A DNA stretch of 33,259 nucleotides from Nostoc mirabile CHAB5784. Lineage in GTDB: Bacteria; Cyanobacteriota; Cyanobacteriia; Cyanobacteriales; Nostocaceae. Position 1 is the first letter of the stretch; every line of letters begins with the position of its first letter. The stretch is taken from assembly GCF_020829645.1 (NCBI RefSeq), contig NZ_JAIVFS010000094.1, positions 1 to 33,259 of the forward strand, written 5' to 3'. Below the pieces are notes generated by a model. The model was given only the letters and a program-made list of their open reading frames with translations, was not told the DNA's origin and ran no database searches. Positions 7,709-15,904 of this stretch are shown piece after piece. Both the position numbers and the translations under genes were made by a program.

Positions 7709-8536
7709 CTATCCTGTCACCTCTAGCCCCGTACTTATATCAGCATTACTTTCTAAAAAGTCATTATCCTTAAGAATTTCATAGAGATTAATATCTTTCT
7801 CTAGCAAGCAAGCATGTCCGCAATTGGGCAATACCACAATTTTGGTATTTGGTAAGATATTCCCTATCCGCTTTACTTCAGTTACAGAAGGTAAAAGGCG
7901 ATCGCTACCACCAGCAATCAGCAAAACTGGTTGAGTTAAGCGACCTAACTGCTTGTTATCAACTTCAAATTCTCGCAGTAAAGACAACCGCCAATGAACG
8001 GTTTCTGACGGCACAGAACGCATAGTTTTTAGCAGTTCATGGCGATCGCTTTGAGAAATGCGGGGCAAAGATGCTAGAAACGGCAACAATCCCAGTGCGC
8101 CAACATCATATAACTCTGATGGCACTAAGTAAGTAAGTTGAGATGCCCAATTCAACCAAGGGCGAAGACGAAAGGAGGAAGCTGGGTTAATTAAGATAAT
8201 TCGCTTAAATAAATCCGGCGTTTGGATTGCTACTTTCATTGCCAAGCAACCACCAAAGGACTCACCACACAGGTAAACTGGTCTGTGAGGGCTTTTTTCT
8301 AATTCGGCGTAGATTAAGTCCAATACACTTTTCGCTAGCACATCCCAAGTGTTAAGGTCTTTGCGTGGGATCGCTAAACAACGGACATCAAAGCCAGTTT
8401 CTAATCCAGCCGTTTGCGATCGCAATAGTTGACCAGTTCCATCCATTCCTGGCAAATATACCAACAGGGGATACTCTGGCTTTACTCGTTTAGGAGTTAG
8501 GAAACAAGGATTTAGCTCAACTTCTCTTATAGTCAT
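7709..8536 (-). CDS. Alpha/beta hydrolase, related to the hydrolase half of phytyl ester synthases
   Basis: A 275-aa alpha/beta hydrolase. YLPGMDGTG (residues 27-35) is the oxyanion-loop signature, GESFGG gives nucleophile Ser93, Asp212 lies in GGSDRLLPS, and His241 in NCGHACLLE, so the triad is complete. LPGxDGTG and GESFGG are the features of the N-terminal domain of plant plastid phytyl ester synthases and their cyanobacterial relatives; activity on phytyl or acyl esters is inference. The next gene upstream on the same strand encodes a PlsC-type acyltransferase. The ATG at 8536 is followed by the heptamer-like ATGACTA and directly abuts an interspersed repeat, and there is no ribosome site. 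Confidence 0.8.
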   Translation of the reverse strand: MTIREVELNPCFLTPKRVKPEYPLLVYLPGMDGTGQLLRSQTAGLETGFDVRCLAIPRKDLNTWDVLAKSVLDLIYAELEKSPHRPVYLCGESFGGCLAMKVAIQTPDLFKRIILINPASSFRLRPWLNWASQLTYLVPSELYDVGALGLLPFLASLPRISQSDRHELLKTMRSVPSETVHWRLSLLREFEVDNKQLGRLTQPVLLIAGGSDRLLPSVTEVKRIGNILPNTKIVVLPNCGHACLLEKDINLYEILKDNDFLESNADISTGLEVTG

Positions 8537-8540
8537 TGGT

Positions 8541-8629
8541 CACTTGTACTGAGCGTAGTCGTTGGCGTAGCCTCTCGTTAGAGAAGTATTGGTCATTGGT
8601 CATTGGTCATTGGTCATTAGTCAATGGTA
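8541..8629. repeat. CACTTGTACTGAGCG repeat copy B plus TTGGTCA heptamers
   Basis: cacttgtactgagcgtagtc is followed by gttggcgtagcctctcgttagagaagtattgg and then four TCATTGG heptamers and a TCATTAG. It has the same architecture as copy A at 5326, with one extra T in the hairpin loop. It occupies the leader of the hydrolase gene and ends 5 bp from its start codon. Confidence 0.75.
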
Positions 8630-8754
8630 TAAAACTTTTGGACTGCTGATTGTTGCTTTTACGAGGTTCGGTAGTTTTGAGCAAAAACAAAAAAGGTTTC
8701 GGAACAAGCTAACTGTTAGTCGTGGAGACAATCCAAAATTCAAAATCGAATGCC

Positions 8755-9480
8755 TCAATAGCAACCTTGACGCAGTAAGGTGCTAATTTCACCATGACAG
8801 TGTTCTGTCAGTTCAGCCACAACAGTTCTGGCTTGCTTGCCGTGATATTTTTTTTGATGTTGGGGCGTAATCCAATAAGGGCGACCGATTAACACCGCAA
8901 CCCGACGATAAAATACCAGAGGATGCCAACCAGCTTGATTAAATAAAGGTTCTGAAGGGTCAAATAGACTCAAAAGCCTTAAGGGGAAGCCAGAAGTATT
9001 TACCTCTTCTAAGGAGGCGATCGCGATCGGTAAAATTGCTAAATCCTGCACATCAGCCCGTAATGCTAAATGGGCAAATCCCCGTTGAAACTCACCTACC
9101 ATGTTTGGGACAGTAAATTTCACCATTGGTTCAGTTCCTTCTGGAAATACTCCCACCATCTGCCTAGACTGCAATAGCACCTGCGACTGCGAAAAAAAGC
9201 TTTGCTGACGGTTTTGAGTTTCTTCCAAAGGAAAACACCCCAATTGTCCGGTGACAATCTCCCGCATTATTGGCACTTGTCCCATGTAGTGATGGCAAGC
9301 AAAGCGAATCGGACTCGATAACGCCGCCATTAAAATTAGTGCATCCATAAAGCTGCGGTGATTGCTGACTACCAAAACGCTGGCATCCTGGGGAATGCGA
9401 TCCTCGTAATAACGAAACATTTGCGTTGAGAGTGCCGCCACCAAAGCGCGTGAAATCTCTAAGGGGCTATTTCGACTCAT
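8755..9480 (-). CDS. PlsC-type lysophospholipid acyltransferase
   Basis: A 241-aa acyltransferase of the LPLAT/PlsC superfamily. NHRSFMD gives the catalytic HX4D motif (His41, Asp46), VFPEGTEP (111-118) is the acyl-acceptor-binding FPEG motif, and LAILPIAIASLEE is the later hydrophobic motif. It likely acylates a lysophospholipid or another alcohol at the membrane; the substrate is unknown. There is no long N-terminal membrane helix. The C-terminus is short and basic. It lies upstream of the alpha/beta hydrolase gene in the same orientation, about 220 bp away across a repeat-filled gap. Its start, ATG at 9478-9480, opens onto the AT-rich divergent region shared with metG. Confidence 0.88.
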   Translation of the reverse strand: MSRNSPLEISRALVAALSTQMFRYYEDRIPQDASVLVVSNHRSFMDALILMAALSSPIRFACHHYMGQVPIMREIVTGQLGCFPLEETQNRQQSFFSQSQVLLQSRQMVGVFPEGTEPMVKFTVPNMVGEFQRGFAHLALRADVQDLAILPIAIASLEEVNTSGFPLRLLSLFDPSEPLFNQAGWHPLVFYRRVAVLIGRPYWITPQHQKKYHGKQARTVVAELTEHCHGEISTLLRQGCY

Positions 9481-9764
9481 ACCTAATCAATATATTTTTC
9501 CAGTAAATATGGCAGTTTATCTTAATTTAATTTTTACATTTCTTTACTATTGCCATGACCGTCTTAAGATAGAAATATCTAATCCACAAAACCAGATAGA
9601 TTTTCTGGATTCTGGATTATGTATTTTTGATCACAATAATTTCTAATATAAAGTATTCAAAAAAATTATGAGAATGATTCGCTCTTGTAGGCAAAAATGA
9701 GTTGAATTGATGCATATTACAAAACAATTTTTGATCTGAAAAGTTTGCTACTATTAAGGTATTA

Positions 9765-9794
9765 TTGGAAAAAATAGAAATAATATTGTATAAT
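9765..9794 (+). promoter_or_regulatory. Candidate metG promoter
   Basis: TTGGAA (9765-9770) and TATAAT (9789-9794) are separated by 18 bp, a sigma70-like arrangement. It lies 55 bp ahead of the metG start. The 369-bp divergent region 9481-9848 is otherwise AT-rich with no other recognisable element. Confidence 0.5.
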
Positions 9795-9848
9795 TGCTTG
9801 GTTTTTCCGATAAAAGTAAAACGTTTTATAATTTAATTTTTATTTTGC

Positions 9849-11453
9849 ATGAATCTAGTGAAAAAAAAAGAATTGACATTTGCACTAACAACACCGCTAT
9901 ATTATGTAAACGATGTGCCCCATATAGGCAGTGCTTATACGACGATCGCAGCAGATGTAGTGGCGCGATTTCACAGGCTCTTGGGGCATCAGGTATTACT
10001 AATTACAGGTACTGATGAACACGGGCAAAAAATTCAGCGATCGGCAGAAAGTTTAGGCAAAGCACCACAAGAGTTTTGCGATGAAATTGTCCCTAGTTTC
10101 GTTAATTTGTGGCAATTGCTGGACATTCAATACGATCGCTTTAGTCGGACTACTGCACCTCGTCATGAAGCGATCGTCAAAGAATTCTTTGAACGAGTCT
10201 GGAAATCTGAGGATATCTACCAGGGACAACAACAAGGCTGGTACTGCGTATCCTGCGAAGAATTCAAAGAAGAACGGGATCTTCTAGAAGGACACCGTTG
10301 CCCGATTCATATTAACAAAGAAGTGGAGTGGCGAGACGAGCAAAACTATTTTTTCCGCTTATCCAAATATCAAACTAAGCTGACAGAATTTTATCAATCT
10401 AGACCGGATTTTATTCAACCAGAAAGTCGGCGCAACGAAGTCCTCAGCTTTGTCAATCAAGGGCTGCAAGACTTTTCCATTTCACGGGTAAATCTAGATT
10501 GGGGCTTTCCTGTACCAGTTGATCCCAAGCACACCCTTTATGTCTGGTTTGACGCGCTGTTAGGTTATGTCACAGCATTACTAGAACCAGATGCAGAACC
10601 GACTTTAGCAAATGCCTTAGAAACATGGTGGCCGATTAACTTGCACCTAATTGGTAAAGATATTCTGCGCTTCCATGCAGTTTACTGGCCAGCAATGCTG
10701 TTGTCGGCTGGCTTACCCTTGCCAGATCAAGTATTTGGGCATGGTTTTTTGACCAAAGATGGTCAAAAGATGGGCAAAAGTCTGGGTAACACCCTTGATC
10801 CTGTGGCGTTAGTTCAGCGCTATGGTAGTGATGCCGTTCGTTATTACTTCCTTAAGGAAATCGAATTTGGCAAAGATGGAGATTTTAATGAAGTAAGGTT
10901 CATTAATGTTCTGAATGCAGATTTGGCAAATGATTTAGGTAATTTGCTTAATCGCACCTTGAGCATGGTGAAGAAATACTGTGCTGATAATAATGTCCCA
11001 TCAATCGGCAATGAAGGAATTTCTGACGAAAATCCTTTGAAAACAATTGGTTTGCGTCTAGGGGAACAGGTAAAACAAGCATATCAAGAGCTAGCTTTCA
11101 GTGAAACCTGCGAAGCCATCCTTTCACTGGTGCAAGCCAGTAATAAGTTTATTGATGAACAAGCTCCTTGGTCATTATATAAACAGGGACAGCAAGAGTC
11201 GGTGGAAGAAGTTCTGTACGCAGTTCTAGAATCGGTTAGACTAGCAGCTTATCTGCTATCCCCAATTATTCCGAACATCAGTAGCGATATTTATCAGCAG
11301 CTGGGCTTTGGAATAAACTTTAACGATCAAATACAAAGTTCAATTACCGCTCCTTTTGCCACCCATGCAACATGGGGGATACTATCTAGTAAACAACAGT
11401 TGGGTACACACCAACCGATTTTTCAGCGAATAGAACCCCCGAAAAACGATTAA
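9849..11453 (+). CDS. metG: Methionyl-tRNA synthetase
   Basis: Charges tRNA-Met with methionine in the cytosol. The 534-aa class I synthetase has HIGS (25-28, the HIGH motif) in the YYVNDVPHIGSAY context, a CP insert with a cysteine knuckle (Cys133, Cys136, Cys151), the WFDALLGY methionine-pocket segment, and KMGKS (307-311, the KMSKS loop). It lacks the C-terminal tRNA-binding EMAP-like domain found in some MetRS, in line with the short forms. The start is ATG at 9849. It is transcribed divergently from the acyltransferase gene. Confidence 0.97.
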   Translation: MNLVKKKELTFALTTPLYYVNDVPHIGSAYTTIAADVVARFHRLLGHQVLLITGTDEHGQKIQRSAESLGKAPQEFCDEIVPSFVNLWQLLDIQYDRFSRTTAPRHEAIVKEFFERVWKSEDIYQGQQQGWYCVSCEEFKEERDLLEGHRCPIHINKEVEWRDEQNYFFRLSKYQTKLTEFYQSRPDFIQPESRRNEVLSFVNQGLQDFSISRVNLDWGFPVPVDPKHTLYVWFDALLGYVTALLEPDAEPTLANALETWWPINLHLIGKDILRFHAVYWPAMLLSAGLPLPDQVFGHGFLTKDGQKMGKSLGNTLDPVALVQRYGSDAVRYYFLKEIEFGKDGDFNEVRFINVLNADLANDLGNLLNRTLSMVKKYCADNNVPSIGNEGISDENPLKTIGLRLGEQVKQAYQELAFSETCEAILSLVQASNKFIDEQAPWSLYKQGQQESVEEVLYAVLESVRLAAYLLSPIIPNISSDIYQQLGFGINFNDQIQSSITAPFATHATWGILSSKQQLGTHQPIFQRIEPPKND

Positions 11454-11630
11454 TCCTTATCAAACTCTGATTTTGTTCAATTTCTTAATTTTCTCACTTA
11501 ATTTTCTCAAAAAAATTATCGGGGCTGAACTTAAATTAGTCCCGGAACATTATCATAAGCCGCTGTGACTAGCATCTAAAAGTTGGTAATTTGTATCAAA
11601 AATAACAGGGATAATAATTGAGGTATCACA

Positions 11631-12263
11631 ATGATGTTGAATAATTTTGAAACCGATTCAATATTTACGCCAGAACAAGTTTTGGAGAATCGGGGTCGGG
11701 TCGCTATATTTATTGATGGCTCAAATCTATTTTACGCTGCACTGCAACTAGGGATTGAAATCGATTACACGAAGCTGTTATGTCGATTAACTGGAGGTTC
11801 TAGACTACTACGGTCTTTTTTCTACACTGGTGTAGACAGGACAAACGAGAAGCAACAAGGGTTTCTGCTGTGGATGCGTCGCAATGGCTATCGAGTCATT
11901 GCTAAGGATCTAGTCCAGCTACCAGATGGCTCTAAAAAAGCTAACCTGGATGTAGAAATAGCAGTCGATATGATGGCACTAGTTGATTCTTATGATACCG
12001 CAGTTTTAGTTAGCGGTGATGGAGATTTGGCTTATGCGGTAAATTCAGTCAGCTATCGCGGCGTGCGGGTAGAAGTGGTGAGTTTGCGTTCGATGACCAG
12101 CGACAGTTTAATTAATGTAAGCGATCGCTACATTGATTTAGAAGCCATCAAAGAAGATATTCAAAAAACCCCTCGCCAAAGCTATCCATACCGGCCGTTA
12201 TCTGGTATCGGTTTTTTGGAAGATACAAGAACTAGTGATGGACACCTAGAAATCCAAGAATAA
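11631..12263 (+). CDS. LabA-like NYN-domain protein
   Basis: A 210-aa NYN (PIN-like nuclease fold) protein of the LabA/DUF88 type. IFIDGSNLFY supplies Asp29, KKANLDVEIAVDMM gives the central acidic pair (about Asp107, Asp113), and LVSGDGDLAY gives Asp130 and Asp132, so the acidic metal site of the fold is intact. In Synechococcus, LabA takes part in circadian output; RNA cleavage is expected from the fold but not shown here. The TAA stop overlaps the start of the next gene by one base (TAATG), so translation is probably coupled to the LptC-like lipoprotein gene. Confidence 0.88.
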   Translation: MMLNNFETDSIFTPEQVLENRGRVAIFIDGSNLFYAALQLGIEIDYTKLLCRLTGGSRLLRSFFYTGVDRTNEKQQGFLLWMRRNGYRVIAKDLVQLPDGSKKANLDVEIAVDMMALVDSYDTAVLVSGDGDLAYAVNSVSYRGVRVEVVSLRSMTSDSLINVSDRYIDLEAIKEDIQKTPRQSYPYRPLSGIGFLEDTRTSDGHLEIQE

Positions 12264-13474
12264 TGGCGTATCAATTTCATCAAAGGGGGAGACAGGGGGA
12301 GAAAAAAATTCAAAATTACTCCCCCACTCCTCCCTTCCTTCTTTTCCCTTTAATTTTTTTCTTGATATTTGGTTTAGTAAGCTGTGGGGGTAAATCTCCC
12401 ACAGCTTCTCAACAAAATACTGCGGATTCATCTAAGCAAGATAGCAATTTGACTTTCTTTGATGTCACCTTAGAACAAGCAGATGAGGTAGGACGACCGA
12501 TTTGGAAAGTCAGGGCTAAACAAGCACAATACACCAAAGAAAAACAAATTGGTCAAGCTGAAAGCCCTTATGGTGAACTATATCAAGATGGCAAAGTAGT
12601 TTACCAAATCAAGGCAGATATCGCAGATATTGAACAAGATGGAAAACAGTTGTTTCTGAAAGGTAGGATATTTGCTACAGATCCCAGTAATGGAATTGTA
12701 TTGCAAGGTAATGAATTAGAATGGCGTCCGAAAGAAGATTTGTTGATTGTCCGCAAGCAGATTAACGGTAGTCATAAACAACTACAAGCTGTGGCGCAGG
12801 AAGCGCGAGTCAAAACCCGCGAACAGCGCATGGAATTTTCTGGAGGGGTAATAGCAAATTCCATTGATCCCCAGTTACAAGTAAGAACCGAGCATTTAAT
12901 TTGGAATATTAAAGAAGAAAAACTGATTGGCGATCGCCCTTTACAAATTGACCGTTACAAAGATAATAAAATTAGCGATCGCGGCAAGGGAAATTCTGCC
13001 GAAGTCAACCTAAAAACGAAAATTGCCACTATTCAACAAAATGCTCAATTAGATTTACTAGATCCACCAGTACAAATAACTAGTAACTCTATGACCTGGA
13101 ACATGAACGCAGAAACTGTCACTACAAATTCCCCAGTGCGGATGTTCCAGCGTGCCGAAAACCTTACCGTCACCGCTAATCAAGCTGAAATGAAAATACC
13201 GCAAAAAACGGTTTATTTAACAGGTAACGTCAACGCCATTGGTCAGCGTCGCCAGTCTTTGAGATCTAATACATTAACTTGGTATTTAGATAATAAGTTA
13301 GTTGAAGCTCAGGGAAATATAGTTTATCGACAAGTTGACCCACAGTTAAATTTTACAGGTGAAACAGCCGTTGGTAATCTACAAACAGAAAATATTGTTG
13401 TCAAAGGCGGCACTTCTAGCGGTAGGGTAGTAACAGAAATCATTCCCCAAGAAAGAGCCAATCGTCAGCAGTAG
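12263..13474 (+). CDS. lptC: LptC-like lipopolysaccharide export lipoprotein
   Basis: A 403-aa protein with a lipoprotein signal: a hydrophobic stretch PFLLFPLIFFLIFGLVSC ending at lipobox Cys41. The mature part is a repeating beta-strand pattern (IWKVRAKQAQYTKEKQ; GVIANS; LTWYLDNKLVEAQGN), the beta-jellyroll of LptC/OstA-type proteins that bridge the inner-membrane LptBFG transporter to the outer membrane. It is about twice the length of E. coli LptC, as in cyanobacteria, and probably holds two units. The n-region of the signal is encoded by a gggggaga/ctcccccac inverted repeat. The 1-nt overlap with the LabA-like gene fixes the start. Confidence 0.85.
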   Translation: MAYQFHQRGRQGEKKIQNYSPTPPFLLFPLIFFLIFGLVSCGGKSPTASQQNTADSSKQDSNLTFFDVTLEQADEVGRPIWKVRAKQAQYTKEKQIGQAESPYGELYQDGKVVYQIKADIADIEQDGKQLFLKGRIFATDPSNGIVLQGNELEWRPKEDLLIVRKQINGSHKQLQAVAQEARVKTREQRMEFSGGVIANSIDPQLQVRTEHLIWNIKEEKLIGDRPLQIDRYKDNKISDRGKGNSAEVNLKTKIATIQQNAQLDLLDPPVQITSNSMTWNMNAETVTTNSPVRMFQRAENLTVTANQAEMKIPQKTVYLTGNVNAIGQRRQSLRSNTLTWYLDNKLVEAQGNIVYRQVDPQLNFTGETAVGNLQTENIVVKGGTSSGRVVTEIIPQERANRQQ

Positions 13475-13514
13475 AGTTAGGGGAGTGGGGAGTAGGGAGT
13501 AGGGGGAGTAGGGG

Positions 13515-13579
13515 GGACTTGGGGACAAGGTGACTTGAGTGAGAATTGGGGACAAGGGGAAGGACTTGTCCCCAAGTCC
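13515..13579. repeat. 15-bp inverted repeat in a G-rich heptamer block
   Basis: GGACTTGGGGACAAG (13515-13529) and its exact reverse complement CTTGTCCCCAAGTCC (13565-13579) flank a 35-nt loop. It is embedded in GGGGAGT-type heptamers (13483-13515) and CCCCATT/CCCCACT heptamers (13595-13628). It could serve as a terminator-like structure for lptC, but has no U-tract. Confidence 0.8.
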
Positions 13580-13677
13580 TCTTACCCATGCTCAATGCCC
13601 CATTCCCCATTCCCCACTCCCCACTCCCTGCAACGCACTAGGCTAGGATCTTAGTACTACAAGTCTTCTGATAACCC

Positions 13678-14079
13678 ATGAATGGATCAAATCGATTAGG
13701 TAAGGAATCCTTGCCAATATCCCAACAAGCAGAACATTCCCTCCATCACGATACAGACCACGAGCATACAGATTATACTCATGGAACTGGAGAGCCGGCT
13801 CATCCTCACGTCCATAGCGAAGAGTCATTACGGCGAATTGCCAATCGATTATCGCGGATAGAAGGACATGTTCGTGGTATTAAAACAATGGTGCAGCAAA
13901 ATAGCCCTTGTCCTGATGTTCTACTGCAAATTGCCGCAGTGCGAGGCGCATTAGATAAAGTAGCGCGAATTGTTCTGGATGAACATTTAACTGAGTGTAT
14001 TGCTAGAGCTGCACAAGAGGGTAATATTGACGTTGAAATTAAACAGTTAAAAGCTGCTTTAGATCGATTTTTACCTTAA
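13678..14079 (+). CDS. CsoR/RcnR-family metal-sensing repressor, InrS-like nickel sensor
   Basis: A 133-aa all-helical DUF156 repressor. Cys78, His103 and Cys107 have exactly the spacing of the InrS nickel site in Synechocystis (Cys53, His78, Cys82), and His46 falls where InrS has His21. A further His-rich tail (His20, 23, 24, 28, 30, 35, 42, 44) precedes the core, as in InrS. RRIANRLSRIEGHVRGIKTM is the DNA-binding face of the first helix. Nickel-responsive control of an efflux gene is therefore the best guess, but no metal exporter is visible nearby. The start is ATG at 13678. Confidence 0.88.
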   Translation: MNGSNRLGKESLPISQQAEHSLHHDTDHEHTDYTHGTGEPAHPHVHSEESLRRIANRLSRIEGHVRGIKTMVQQNSPCPDVLLQIAAVRGALDKVARIVLDEHLTECIARAAQEGNIDVEIKQLKAALDRFLP

Positions 14080-14168
14080 GAATTAGAAAAATAAAAAATT
14101 AACTAGCACGACAAGGCATTTTGTAGAGATGCGAGATTTGGTGTATTGACTCAGGCAAAGGGTTATTT

Positions 14169-14255
14169 ATGCCAAAATAAACACAGGTGTTTTACGTGTA
14201 TTAGAAACGGGACGTTTTGGCATTACCTATCTTGCCAAGGATCAAAAAGGCAATT
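14169..14255 (+). pseudogene. Remnant of a serine/threonine protein kinase N-terminus
   Basis: ATG-CCA-AAA at 14169 is followed immediately by TAA. Restoring one missing A gives MPKINTG, the usual beginning of cyanobacterial Hanks-type kinases. Read in the restored frame, 14174-14255 continues as VLRVLETGRFGITYLAKD, matching the glycine-rich ATP loop (G-x-G/R-F-G-x-T-Y-L-A-x-D). The frame then loses similarity and runs into menH. About ten residues between the start and the loop are also missing. It is a short decayed fragment, not a gene. Confidence 0.7.
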
Positions 14256-14315
14256 GCTCTATTGGTAATGAAAAATCATATATATCAACTGAGACTTTAG
14301 ATATCTCCTTTAAAA

Positions 14316-15143
14316 ATGGCTTTAAAATATAAGTTTAACTATTATTTAAGTTTCAATATAAACAAACCTCTAATTCTTTTTTTACACGGCTTCATGGGAA
14401 ACATTAATGAATTTGATGAAGCTATAAAAGTACTAGTTGAAGATTTTTCTTATCTCACCCTTGATTTACCCGGACATGGTAAAACCCAAGTTTTAGGAAG
14501 TGATGAATACTATAAAATCCAACCCACTGCTCAAACAATAATCAATTTATTAGATGAATTAAAAATAGACAAATGCTACTTAATTGGTTATTCAATGGGC
14601 GGAAGATTAGCTTTATATCTAACTCTATATTTTCCAGAACGTTTTATTAAAGTTGCATTAGAATCAGCTTCTCCAGGTTTAGCAACAGAAGCAGAACGAT
14701 TAGAACGAGTTAGACGTGATGCTCAAATAGCTAGAAAATTAAGCAGAAGTATTATTCAAACTGATTTTGCTGCTTTTATTTCAAGTTGGTACAATCAACC
14801 AATTTTTGGTTATATAAAAAATCATCCAGAATACGATCGCATGATAGAAAGTAGGTTACAGAATAATCCACATGAATTAGATAAATCATTGCGCTTCATG
14901 GGAACTGGATGCCAACCTCCTTTGTGGAAAAAGCTACAAGAGAATAAAATTCCTCTGCTATTATTAGTGGGTGAATATGATAAAAAATTTATATCTATTA
15001 ATACAGAAATGTCTCAACTATGTGAATTTGCCCAACTAAAAATAATTAGTAATGCTGGACATAATATTCACTTTGAAAATACCTTGGCATTTGTGGAAAA
15101 TATCAAAGATTTTTTCTATGCAGCAAGTTCAAAATTAGCGTAA
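14316..15143 (+). CDS. menH: MenH-like SHCHC synthase (alpha/beta hydrolase)
   Basis: Probably 2-succinyl-6-hydroxy-2,4-cyclohexadiene-1-carboxylate synthase of phylloquinone (photosystem I quinone) synthesis. The 275-aa alpha/beta hydrolase has LFLHGFMGN (oxyanion), LPGHGKT, the GYSMGGRLAL elbow with Ser93, ESASPGL (typical of MenH), Asp222 in VGEYDKK and His249 in NAGHNIH. Codon use is AT-rich compared with neighbours. The ATG at 14316 has no good ribosome site and overlaps the end of a frame left by the kinase remnant. It ends 2 bp from the convergent lysozyme-like gene. Confidence 0.85.
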   Translation: MALKYKFNYYLSFNINKPLILFLHGFMGNINEFDEAIKVLVEDFSYLTLDLPGHGKTQVLGSDEYYKIQPTAQTIINLLDELKIDKCYLIGYSMGGRLALYLTLYFPERFIKVALESASPGLATEAERLERVRRDAQIARKLSRSIIQTDFAAFISSWYNQPIFGYIKNHPEYDRMIESRLQNNPHELDKSLRFMGTGCQPPLWKKLQENKIPLLLLVGEYDKKFISINTEMSQLCEFAQLKIISNAGHNIHFENTLAFVENIKDFFYAASSKLA

Positions 15144-15145
15144 AC

Positions 15146-15877
15146 TCACTGCTTCCTCGGTAACTTATTCACTGCCTTGCTAGAAGGAGTTGGCGATGAT
15201 GTCAAATTCGAGGCTGTTGGTTGTTTAGCTGCGGTTAATTCCTCTTGCAACATTTTCTGATAAACTTTAGGTAAAGAGCTACTAACAGAATTAGTTTCTA
15301 TACCATATCCTAGACTTGTCCAGGTGGGAGAAAGCCGCCGCAAAACATCATTTAACTTTCCCTGACGCAACAGTTGAGAAATATCAGTTCCCCAAACTTT
15401 AGAATCATTTAACCAACGATAAACTACTACATCTTGATATTCTGCTTCAAAACTATAAGCAGTCCAAAACATCATCTGCATTGGATTTGGGTGATAACGA
15501 GGAGCTAAACGATACCAAGTAATGTTAATAATTTGATATCTGCCAGCAGCAGTGGAACAATTACCTGTGTTGGGGCCTGTGACAATTGTGACGCATATCT
15601 CAGGATGTCGGCTAAGGTCGTTGACTTGCTGCCCACCATACAACAGCGAATAGGGACGATTACCACTGGCCTCACTCGCCGAGATGGTTCGCATTAAAGC
15701 GCGGATATAGGGGTCGCCCTGTTTCATGACCAGAGGCGGCTGTTGAACTGCAAAGATGGGATCAGAAGGCGATCGCAAGTCTTCAATATACCATTGCAAC
15801 AAATACACAAAGCCGAGAAGCGCGGCTATTGGCCCAATAAGTTTTTCAACACCTTTGAATTCAAAGCCTTTCAGAAT
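15146..15877 (-). CDS. Membrane-anchored lambda-lysozyme-like (GH104) muramidase
   Basis: A peptidoglycan-cleaving protein of the lambda endolysin/GH104 type. ISASEASGN carries the catalytic Glu (Glu46 counted from the GTG at 15808), SLLYGG and the DLSRHPE loop follow, and STAAGRYQI and TSLGYG complete the family pattern. A proline/serine-rich tail ends in KLPRKQ. The usual start at the GTG (15808) cuts a transmembrane helix in half. The open frame continues upstream to 15901 and encodes KLIGPIAALLGFVYLLQWY, with AAGGAG just ahead of ATT (15877) or CTG (15874). I place the start there, so the protein would be about 243 aa with an N-terminal anchor facing the periplasm. There is no phage context; a cell-wall role is likely. 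Confidence 0.75.
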   Translation of the reverse strand: MLKGFEFKGVEKLIGPIAALLGFVYLLQWYIEDLRSPSDPIFAVQQPPLVMKQGDPYIRALMRTISASEASGNRPYSLLYGGQQVNDLSRHPEICVTIVTGPNTGNCSTAAGRYQIINITWYRLAPRYHPNPMQMMFWTAYSFEAEYQDVVVYRWLNDSKVWGTDISQLLRQGKLNDVLRRLSPTWTSLGYGIETNSVSSSLPKVYQKMLQEELTAAKQPTASNLTSSPTPSSKAVNKLPRKQ

Positions 15878-15904
15878 CCGACTCCTTGAAATTTGCTTTC
15901 TTTA

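Noticed and set aside
15146..15808. Prophage lysis gene
   Set aside because: Although lambda-lysozyme-like, it has no holin, spanin or other phage gene nearby and carries a membrane anchor.
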